From contig JAYEJW010000636.1 in assembly GCA_034716535.1 (NCBI GenBank), forward strand, positions 1 through 21,415: a DNA stretch of 21,415 bases. Reading direction: 5' to 3'. Positions 15,571 to 21,415 of this stretch are shown here, piece after piece. The notes below the pieces were generated by a model. It saw nothing but the letters and a program-made list of their open reading frames with translations. It did not search any database and was not told the origin of the DNA. A program made the position numbers and the translations under genes. The first letter of the stretch is position 1. Every line of letters starts with the position of its first letter. This DNA is from JAYEJW01 sp034716535 (GTDB lineage: Bacteria; Pseudomonadota; Gammaproteobacteria; Chromatiales; Chromatiaceae).

Positions 15571-17001
15571 TTAGTAGCCGAACAGGTGCCATGGCGCGTA
15601 TGCGTGAGTGAATCTCAGGCTGTCACGGAGCTCTTGGCGATCCAGTTGCTCCATCTGCGACACGAAATGCCTGATTTCGGCCTGATCATGAAACGGCCGT
15701 GACCAAGGTGCGTAGAGGCCGCGGAGCGTATCCTGATAAAGCCTTAACGTATCTCTGTGTTGCCGGTTGGCTTCTCGCATGCTGTCGCGATAGCCGCCCA
15801 CGATCTCTTCGCGGGCGGTCATCCAGGCTGGTTGGAAGAGCCGCCGTCCAGCGGCTGCATCGAAGTATTGATTCCTTTTCCGGCGAAGCGCATCCCGGCG
15901 CTCGTCAACCAGGGACTGAAGACTACGCGGAGGTCTCACGAACAGGGCCTGCATCTCGCTTTGGGTCGGTGCTCCCGAAGTCTCGCCGGTAGCTGCTGCC
16001 TCGGCGATCTGGGCAAGGGACATGACCGAATGCGAAGGATCCACGGTACTCCATGCGTGCATCGAGCCGTCATAGAGCTGCGTCTGCCCATTACCGAGAA
16101 GCTCATGGAGCGCATACCATCCGAGGCTTGCTGTGACGCCCGTATTGCAGTAAGTGATTGTCGGCATGTCGAGGTCGACGCCTTTCACGTCGGCGACCGC
16201 CCGGATCTCCTCTGCGGAGTACAGCTTCGCCGGTCCCGAGGATTCCCCAAGCAAGACGAACGGCAGTGTCTTTGCGCCTTCAAGGTGACCCTTGTGCTTC
16301 GTGGAGACGAACTTACGTTTGAAGTTCAGTCCCAGATAGAAGTCCTCGGTCCGGCAGTCCACTACCTGTACGTCACCCGTCTCGATGGCGTTCTGCACGT
16401 CCTTGGTCGTGGCGAGCAAACGCTCCCGAGCCTCCGTGACGGCGAAATCGCCCTTCACCGGCGCCTCCTCCGTGTGCGCAAGAGGGCGTCCTTCCTTCGC
16501 CCATTGAGCGGTGCCGCCGTTCAGCAGGGCGACGTTGTCATGGCCGAAATACTTCAGGGTGAAGTACAGGCGCGCCGCAAATGCCTGGTCCTTCGCTGTC
16601 GAGCCGCGTCCGGCAATCACGACGGCACTGTCGGTGCTGACCCCACTTGCCTGCATGAGCTCGCCGAATCCATCTGGAGAGGGCAACATGCTCTTGAGGG
16701 GAACCCCCTGCTCCTCGCCCTTGGAAACGGTCCTTTTCCATGGAACGGAGATAGCCCCGGGAATATGGCCGGTGAGTGTCTTCAGATTCAGTTTCTCGCT
16801 TGGCGCTAGCGGCTTGCCGAGATAACTGGCGGCCTCCTTGCGGACATCCAGGATGACGACCTCTCCCTGGTGGTCGGCCAGCCACCCGGTTTCCACCAAG
16901 GGGCCGGGAACCTGCACGGCGAGGGCGCTCGCCCAAGCCAACACGAATGTTATCGGGAAAATCACCCAGCACAGGATTGTGCGCAATCTTGGCGACTTCA
17001 T
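15571..17001 (-). CDS. Exported tandem-rhodanese sulfurtransferase with a C-terminal extension
   Basis: Predicted 476 residues. An N-terminal hydrophobic segment (about 8-28) gives a signal peptide or anchor, placing the protein in the periplasm. Two rhodanese-like domains follow. The first (about 34-175) has VVILDVRKEA and GHIPGAISVPW, but at the active-site loop it reads IAGRGSTAKDQ without Cys. The second (about 195-320) has the loop YCNTGVTASL with Cys285 as likely persulfide carrier. This matches the common layout of an inactive plus an active domain. Residues about 330-476 are an extra charged, Tyr/Trp-rich helical region that I do not recognise. The ATG at 17001 has AGGAG 8 bases upstream. 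The gene converges on larB. A sulfur-transfer role could link it to LarE, which needs sulfur, but the predicted periplasmic location argues against a direct link. Confidence 0.88.
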   Translation of the reverse strand: MKSPRLRTILCWVIFPITFVLAWASALAVQVPGPLVETGWLADHQGEVVILDVRKEAASYLGKPLAPSEKLNLKTLTGHIPGAISVPWKRTVSKGEEQGVPLKSMLPSPDGFGELMQASGVSTDSAVVIAGRGSTAKDQAFAARLYFTLKYFGHDNVALLNGGTAQWAKEGRPLAHTEEAPVKGDFAVTEARERLLATTKDVQNAIETGDVQVVDCRTEDFYLGLNFKRKFVSTKHKGHLEGAKTLPFVLLGESSGPAKLYSAEEIRAVADVKGVDLDMPTITYCNTGVTASLGWYALHELLGNGQTQLYDGSMHAWSTVDPSHSVMSLAQIAEAAATGETSGAPTQSEMQALFVRPPRSLQSLVDERRDALRRKRNQYFDAAAGRRLFQPAWMTAREEIVGGYRDSMREANRQHRDTLRLYQDTLRGLYAPWSRPFHDQAEIRHFVSQMEQLDRQELRDSLRFTHAYAPWHLFGY

Positions 17002-17017
17002 GACTCATACTCCTCGC

Positions 17018-17033
17018 TCGTTATCACGAACGA
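17018..17033. promoter_or_regulatory. Short inverted repeat upstream of the rhodanese gene
   Basis: TCGTT (17018-17022) and AACGA (17029-17033) flank a 6-base spacer directly upstream of the rhodanese ribosome binding site. The position would suit a small operator. The arms are only five bases, so chance is a real alternative. Confidence 0.2.
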
Positions 17034-17997
17034 TCCGCTACAGAAACCGGCAGTTGGCCAAGGTTCGCCAAGCCTTTCAGAGCACAGGGCGTTTCAGCCT
17101 CTGGAGTCCTCGATTCATGGAGAGTCGCGTCTGGGAAATGCTGTTCCCGCTGCTACTGGACTTCCTCCCGTGAATCTCGGAATGGCCTTCATCCGCCAAG
17201 AACGACTGGCGTTCGCGCAGCTCCATCACCGGCCTCTAATTAGAATTTTAGTTCTTACTAATGCATTGCGCTGAGGGGTTGAGGCGGTTGTTTTGCGATC
17301 AGAAGGCTTGCCGGTTGCGCAGGAGAACGTTTGTGGGCACTGAGTTACGAACTTCTCCCAATTTCTCACCGCACCACCGCCCGTCGGCTGGCGGCGTAAA
17401 CCGAGACTGCACTCACGTGGTCAAGTCGTAACGGACAGCCCGTTAAGCCGCATCAATCGCGATAGATGCGAATCGCTGCGCTCAGCACATCCTACTGCTG
17501 CATAGGATCGCGGTTGACCGGACTCCCCCTGTCTGCAATTCTAACGAGTCCGTTCGTGGCGACGCGTGGAATGCCGGATACAGATCTCGCCGTGAGGCGC
17601 CGGTACCGGTATGCGGCGATTCGCCTCTCCGGGCGCGTTGGTGTTGCTCCGGTTTCCGCCGCCCGGATGGGCTCGACGCCCAGATGACATCGAAACGTCT
17701 CAGGCGCGGGCCATGGCGTTTGGCATTGCCGCCGAAACACGTATTTGATTCCGGAGCCCCGTGGTGAAATCATCCTCCCCGTCCGGCCAGCTCCGCGAGA
17801 TGACGCCGTGCTCCAAGACTCAGCGTGGCCGATCACTCAAGCCGAGACTCGATGCGTACCAGCACGACCACCACTGATCCTGTCCGCGGGCCGACGCTCG
17901 CAGTGCGTCCGCCCGGGGCTCTTGGCATCCGTATCCTCGGTTGGTTGTTGCTGACCTGGAGTCTTGGGCTCGTTTCCTGCCAGTCGCTGTTTTTCCT
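17034..17997. other. Stretch of nearly 1 kb without a recognisable gene
   Basis: Open frames here are short, lack ribosome sites and show no domain. A local AT-rich island at about 17235-17265 contains the perfect palindrome CTAATTAG (17236-17243) and a second CTAAT (17258-17262), and could hold a promoter or operator for either flanking gene. No tRNA, rRNA or clear terminator was found by eye. The region may be an eroded gene. Confidence 0.5.
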
Positions 17998-18915
17998 ATG
18001 AGCGACGATCAACGCGGCGAGCCCGAGACGCGCAAGCGCGATCTGCACGAGCTGTTGAAGTATGTCCGCAACCTGGACCTGCGTCGCGACATAACGCCCG
18101 ACAGATCTACCCGGCGCGCGACCTTCCGACCGGTCCTGCTTTGGGTGCTGTCCTCTCCGCTGCTGCTGTCGGCGGTCCTGGCGCTTGGGGCTGGGCGATT
18201 TCAAGGCTTCGTCGGCGATGCCTTGGGGTGGGGTTTGGTCACGGCGGCAGCCGTCCTGACACGGCTTGGTTTCGCCGATGCCGAAGCCAGTCGCGAGCGC
18301 CGCTTCTCGCGCCGGTTCCGGCTGCCGCTAAAAAACCTGGCGGCGGCGGCGCTGGGTCTGGGTACCTGCGTGGCCGCCGTACTCGGCGTCGGTCATGCGC
18401 TGCCGGTAGGGATCGCCTTCGGTGCCATTGCCGTATTCGGCTATCACCTGGCCTACGGGCTGGAGCCCATGCTCCAGGGGGCACTCATGGATGCCCGCGA
18501 CAAGCAATCGCGTAGGGTGGCCGAGGCCCTGGCCGAGGCCGAGGATCGGCTCATCAACATCGAGCGCGCCGCGGTCGCCATCGGCAATCCGGAGCTGCGG
18601 CTGCGCCTGCATCGCATCGCGCACCAGGGCCGCGGCATGCTGGAGCAGATCGCCGAGCGCCCGTTGGACCTGCGCCGGGCGAGACGCTTTCTGACCGTGT
18701 TCCTCGAGGGTGCCGAGCAGGTTTCGGCCGGTTATGTGCGCACCCATCGTCACGCCGATTCCGCCGAGTTGGAGCAGAACTTTCGCAATGTGCTGGTCAC
18801 CATCGAAGACCAGTTCGCCCGCCAGCGCGAGCGCCTGCGCCAAGCCGACGTGCTCGACCTGGACGTGCAGATAGAGGTGCTGAAGAAACAGCTCGAGCAG
18901 GAAGGTATACGATGA
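17998..18915 (+). CDS. XpaC-like membrane protein paired with TelA
   Basis: Predicted 305 residues, resembling the family annotated as 5-bromo-4-chloroindolyl phosphate hydrolysis protein (XpaC), which is regularly encoded next to telA. A charged N-terminus (DLHELLKYVRNLDLRRD) is followed by about four hydrophobic segments (about 45-64, 74-90, 110-130, 134-153) and then a long charged helical, coiled-coil-like C-terminal region (about 165-305). The C-terminal half probably lies in the cytoplasm. The enzymatic name is historical, and no catalytic motif is visible. The ATG at 17998 lacks a good ribosome site; a TTG at 17941 is in frame upstream. The stop overlaps the telA start as ATGA, so the two proteins are probably made together and act together. 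Confidence 0.75.
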   Translation: MSDDQRGEPETRKRDLHELLKYVRNLDLRRDITPDRSTRRATFRPVLLWVLSSPLLLSAVLALGAGRFQGFVGDALGWGLVTAAAVLTRLGFADAEASRERRFSRRFRLPLKNLAAAALGLGTCVAAVLGVGHALPVGIAFGAIAVFGYHLAYGLEPMLQGALMDARDKQSRRVAEALAEAEDRLINIERAAVAIGNPELRLRLHRIAHQGRGMLEQIAERPLDLRRARRFLTVFLEGAEQVSAGYVRTHRHADSAELEQNFRNVLVTIEDQFARQRERLRQADVLDLDVQIEVLKKQLEQEGIR

Positions 18916-20051
18916 CTGACCAAGAGACCAAGCCCATGGAGCAGACAACGTTGGCACCCAAGCCCGGCCCCAACATCGTCTCGCTGGCCGACGCGCCGCC
19001 CGCCGAGCAGACGGAGATCACTGCCCTGCTGGCGGAGTTGGACCTGAACGACAGCAGCTCGATCATGCACTTCGGCGCCAAGGCCCAGCAGCAGCTGACA
19101 GCGGTGTCGGATCAGATGCTGGAGGGCGTGCGTGGCAAGGACTCGGGACCTGCCGGTGATGCGCTGAATGCCATGGTGGGCAAGCTGCGCGGCTTCGATG
19201 TCGACGCGCTTGATCCGAACGCCAAGCCGGGCTTCTTCTCCCGCCTGTTCAGCGCCGGCAAGCCGATCGTCAAGTTTCTGCAGGAATACGAGACGGTGCG
19301 CGATCATATCGACCGCATCAGCCTGGACCTGGAGCGGCACAAGACGAGGTTGCTGACCGATGTGACGGCGCTCGATCGGCTCTACGACGCCAATCTGAGC
19401 TATTTCCGCGAGTTGGAGCACTACATCGCCGCCGGCGAGGCCAAGCTGAAGGAGCTGGACGAAGAGGCCATCCCGGCCCTAGCCGCGAAGGTCGAGGCCG
19501 AATCGGACATGGTCCAGGCCCAGAGCCTGCGCGACCTTCGGGGCGCCCGCGACGAGTTGGAGCGGCGAATCCACGACCTGCGCCTGACCCGGCAGGTCGC
19601 GATGCAGGCCCTGCCCAGCATCCGTCTGGTGCAGGAGAACGACAAGGGGCTGGTCAACAAGATCAACTCGACACTGGTGAACACGGTCCCGCTTTGGCGC
19701 CAGCAGCTCGCCCAGGCCATAACCATCTACCGTTCCGGCCGCGCTGCGGAGACCGTCAAGGCCGCCACCGACCTCACCAACGAGCTGCTACGGGCTAACG
19801 CCGATAATCTGAAGACAGCCAACGCCGCGACCCGGCGCCAGATCGAGCGCGGTGTGTTCGACATCGAGACCGTTAAACAGGCCAACCAAGCCCTGATCGA
19901 GACCATCGAAGAAAGCCTGCGCATCGCCGATGAGGGCAAACGCGCCCGCGCTGCCGCTGCCGCGGAGCTCACGCAGATGGAGAGCGACCTGAGGAAGACT
20001 CTGGCCGCCGCCAGCATCTCGACGGCGCCGAGCGAATCCAGCGGCGGTTGA
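18912..20051 (+). CDS. TelA-family toxic anion resistance protein
   Basis: Predicted 379 residues, a typical length for the TelA family, first linked to tellurite resistance. It is soluble and almost wholly helical. Recognisable blocks are GFFSRLFSAGKPIVKFLQEY (about 104-123), followed by a coiled-coil middle with DLERHKTRLLTDVTALDRLY and YFRELEHYIAAGEAKL, then IRLVQENDKGLVNKINSTLV and TVPLWRQQLAQAITIYRS. The Pro-rich first 40 residues are variable and probably disordered. The ATGA overlap with the XpaC-like gene shows translational coupling. The biochemical activity of the family is not firmly known. Nothing else related to tellurium, such as terZABCDE, is in the window, so resistance should not be assumed. 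Confidence 0.9.
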   Translation: MTDQETKPMEQTTLAPKPGPNIVSLADAPPAEQTEITALLAELDLNDSSSIMHFGAKAQQQLTAVSDQMLEGVRGKDSGPAGDALNAMVGKLRGFDVDALDPNAKPGFFSRLFSAGKPIVKFLQEYETVRDHIDRISLDLERHKTRLLTDVTALDRLYDANLSYFRELEHYIAAGEAKLKELDEEAIPALAAKVEAESDMVQAQSLRDLRGARDELERRIHDLRLTRQVAMQALPSIRLVQENDKGLVNKINSTLVNTVPLWRQQLAQAITIYRSGRAAETVKAATDLTNELLRANADNLKTANAATRRQIERGVFDIETVKQANQALIETIEESLRIADEGKRARAAAAAELTQMESDLRKTLAAASISTAPSESSGG

Positions 20052-20550
20052 TCCCGTCCGTTAGCGGCGGCGCTTCGCTGCGACTCGGCCGCCGCCACGA
20101 CACCGCGCGTCACCCTCGCCCGGAAGTCCGTGCAGGACGCTTACACGCGGAACGGAAATCAAGAGGCGCTCGAACACCCAGACCGCTCGTCAGGCGGGCC
20201 AATACGGTCGCTTCGCAATCTATTGCGCCCCACGAGAATGGTCGACAGCAATCGTCGGCTTCATGAAGGTATCTGGCCCGAAACTCGCTTCGCACGACCG
20301 GCAGCTGTTGGCCGGAAGTCGGCCATTGGTGATGGGCTCCGTGGCTCGCATGTCTGGACTCGCCGACGTGATCTGCTAGGCCGACTTGTGACGGTTGACG
20401 ATCCGCAATTCGCTCGTGATCCTGTCGTGGTAACGTTCCATTGGTGCGCCCTTCCGCGCATTTCGGCGGACAGGCGTACTGCGCACCAGCCGTTTGCCTC
20501 CCGTTCGAGGTGGTCAAGCGCTGCGTGTGGGAGGATTCGGTCGGTAGCTG
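20052..20550. other. About 500 bp without a recognisable gene
   Basis: Just after telA, GCGGCGGC (20064-20071) and GCCGCCGC (20088-20095) can form an 8-bp stem with a 16-base loop, a weak terminator candidate without a T-run. Further on, TGGCCG (20308-20313) and CGGCCA (20319-20324) form a compact stem with a 5-base loop, reminiscent of dispersed intergenic repeats in proteobacteria. The open frames across this stretch on both strands have no domain, and none begins at a good ribosome site. Confidence 0.5.
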
Positions 20551-20557
20551 AAGGAGG
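20551..20557 (+). promoter_or_regulatory. Strong ribosome binding site for the DUF2892 gene
   Basis: AAGGAGG matches the anti-Shine-Dalgarno consensus and sits 5 bases before the ATG at 20563. It is the best ribosome site in the window and fixes this start. Confidence 0.85.
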
Positions 20558-20562
20558 TTGTC

Positions 20563-20778
20563 ATGAATCTACTCAAAAATAATGTCGGAAAGGTCGACAG
20601 GATTATCCGAATCGTCGTCGGGATCCTGCTCGTAGGCAATGTGTTCTTCGCCCTGCAGAATCCCATTGGTTGGATCGGGGTGGTACTGATTGTTACCGGA
20701 ATCGCTGGCATCTGCCCCATTTACTCTCTGCTCAATCTCAACACCAAGTCGGCTGGCGAGAAGATCGGGCTGAAGTAA
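20563..20778 (+). CDS. DUF2892 (YgaP-like) small membrane protein
   Basis: Predicted 71 residues. The N-terminus MNLLKNNVGKVDRIIRIVVG is the hallmark of DUF2892, the membrane domain also found attached to rhodanese in YgaP. Two hydrophobic segments (about 14-30 and 35-53) form a hairpin, with a GICPIYSLLN motif at about 49-58 and a short polar tail. Free-standing members are common, often near sulfur-metabolism genes; the role is unknown. The exported rhodanese is about 3.5 kb away and not adjacent. The gene appears to be transcribed alone. Confidence 0.88.
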   Translation: MNLLKNNVGKVDRIIRIVVGILLVGNVFFALQNPIGWIGVVLIVTGIAGICPIYSLLNLNTKSAGEKIGLK

Positions 20779-20909
20779 GGCCGCGTCGCGTGAAGGGCTG
20801 ATCTTCAAACGCACGGCCCGCGATCGATAACGCCTTGTTGCGTTCTGCGCTAGTCAGCGATCCTCGAACGCGCTGGCGACCAGCGACTGAAAATATTCTG
20901 GCGCCAGGG

Positions 20910-20941
20910 CGGAGGGCGACTGCTCCCATTGGTCGCCTCCG
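20910..20941. other. Stem-loop beside the recombinase remnant
   Basis: CGGAGGGCGAC (20910-20920) pairs with GTCGCCTCCG (20932-20941) as a 10-bp stem with one bulged G and an 11-base loop. It lies 11 bases beyond the stop of the recombinase remnant on the minus strand, so it may be that lost gene's original terminator or part of its attachment region. No other gene is seen between 20779 and 20952. Confidence 0.4.
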
Positions 20942-20952
20942 GCCTAACCGAT

Positions 20953-21027
20953 TCAGACCTCGGTGCGTTCGGCGATCTCCAGCGCGTCATCTGCCTCGAT
21001 CCCGAGGAAATGGATGGTACTCGCCAG
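20953..21027 (-). pseudogene. C-terminal remnant of a tyrosine recombinase/integrase
   Basis: On the minus strand, 24 codons plus a TGA stop (20953-20955) encode a peptide with STIHFLGIEADDALEIAERT near its end. This closely resembles the C-terminal tail of integron/phage-type tyrosine recombinases (typical form: T-V-R-Y-L-G-I-E-V-D-D-A-L then a short charged end). In-frame TAG at 21028-21030 and unrelated A-rich repeat sequence replace the rest, so only the 3' end survives. The identification is from pattern memory over a short peptide. Confidence 0.5.
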
Positions 21028-21031
21028 CTAA

Positions 21032-21098
21032 GAAAAAACTGGAAGAAAAACTGGGACGGACCCTGAGGTATCCCCACGAGAAAAAACTGGGACGGACC
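21032..21098. repeat. Short direct repeats ahead of the transposase
   Basis: GAAAAACTGGGACGGACC occurs at 21045-21062, and AAAAACTGGGACGGACC again at 21082-21098. A partial copy GAAAAAACTGG is at 21032-21042. They begin within a few bases of the end of the recombinase remnant and stop about 60 bases before the transposase. They may be part of that element's end or its recognition repeats. Confidence 0.65.
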
Positions 21099-21156
21099 AC
21101 GTTTTCGGCCTTTTCTGCTATCCTTATTGGAGCGGTGCGTCCTTGAGAGCAGCCTC

Positions 21157-21415
21157 GTGCCAAGAAGACCTCGCCTTTGTTCCGCCGGGATCCCGATGCA
21201 TGTCATTCTGCGCGGTATTGATCGGAACGCGATTTTCTTCGCTGACGATGACTATCGCCGCTTTCTTGCCCTGCTCACGGCGGTTGGCGCCGCCGCATCG
21301 GTCACTGTGCACGCGTACGTGCTGACGACCAATCATGTCCACCTGTTGATGACGGCGGCGACCGACAACGGCGTATCGGCGGCGATGAAAGGTGTGGGGC
21401 AACGCTACGTCCAGT
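21157..21415 (+). CDS. IS200-like Y1 (REP-associated type) transposase, 3' end cut by the window
   Basis: 86 codons are visible before the sequence ends. Starting from GTG at 21157, the product begins MPRRPRLCSAGIPMHVILRG, the usual opening of this transposase family, then DRNAIFFADDDYRRFLALL and HAYVLTTNHVHLLM. NHVH is the HUH metal-binding motif of Y1 transposases, which nick single-stranded DNA with a catalytic Tyr; that Tyr would lie beyond the window. The start codon is GTG with only a weak ribosome site (GAGAG). In-frame continuation to the edge shows no break, so the copy may be intact. Direct repeats lie just upstream. Confidence 0.88.
   Translation, partial: MPRRPRLCSAGIPMHVILRGIDRNAIFFADDDYRRFLALLTAVGAAASVTVHAYVLTTNHVHLLMTAATDNGVSAAMKGVGQRYVQ

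Noticed and set aside
17492..17836. A 114-codon minus-strand frame in the gene-poor gap
   Set aside because: It is Arg-rich and low in structure, has no ribosome site and no recognisable family; probably chance in GC-rich DNA.
20110..20517. A 135-codon minus-strand frame between telA and the DUF2892 gene
   Set aside because: No domain or ribosome site; overlapping plus-strand frames are equally long and equally featureless.
20942..20948. GCCTAAC, resembling the RYYYAAC core of integron attC sites beside the recombinase remnant
   Set aside because: No matching GTTRRRY core at a suitable distance on the same strand, so an attC site is not supported.
1..21415. CRISPR arrays, tRNA and rRNA genes
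   Set aside because: No regularly spaced repeats, tRNA-like cloverleaf arms or rRNA sequence were noticed on either strand by eye.

Overview
The window looks like a chromosomal segment of a high-GC gammaproteobacterium, probably with a respiratory or sulfur-linked lifestyle. This rests on Tat-exported Fe-S proteins, a NapGH-like ferredoxin, a periplasmic rhodanese and FecR/TonB-type outer-membrane architecture. The taxonomic guess is an inference from gene style; there is no rRNA or other marker gene here.

Region 1 (about 1-7852, all minus strand) reads like a cyclic-nucleotide signalling block. In transcription order it holds a CHASE2 sensor fused to a class III nucleotide cyclase, a secreted FecR-TPR-beta-barrel protein, a small orphan protein, and a soluble histidine kinase whose sensor is a cyclic-nucleotide-binding domain. 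The block therefore holds both a possible maker and a possible reader of a cyclic nucleotide. The cyclase carries a charge-reversed pair at the two positions that normally select the purine base.

Region 2 (7979-15524, all plus strand, several overlapping genes) is the most interesting part. A Tat-exported aldo/keto reductase with two Fe-S motifs is followed by a DUF6599-type protein, a Tat-signal DUF362 protein, and a single polypeptide that joins a NapH-like membrane ferredoxin to a NapG-like one through an internal twin-arginine segment. Directly behind come larC, larE and larB, the complete known set for the nickel-pincer nucleotide (NPN) cofactor, in one run with overlaps. No lactate racemase (LarA) is present in the window. 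The arrangement suggests a redox system at the periplasmic face that may use NPN for something other than lactate racemisation.

Region 3 (15571-20778) holds a convergent exported tandem rhodanese, nearly 1 kb without a recognisable gene, an xpaC/telA pair (membrane protein plus toxic-anion-resistance family protein), about 500 bp without a gene, and a 71-aa DUF2892 membrane protein with a perfect ribosome binding site.

Region 4 (about 20780-21415) is mobile debris: a 24-codon C-terminal remnant of what looks like a tyrosine recombinase, a set of short direct repeats, and the start of an IS200-like Y1 (REP-associated type) transposase that runs off the right edge.
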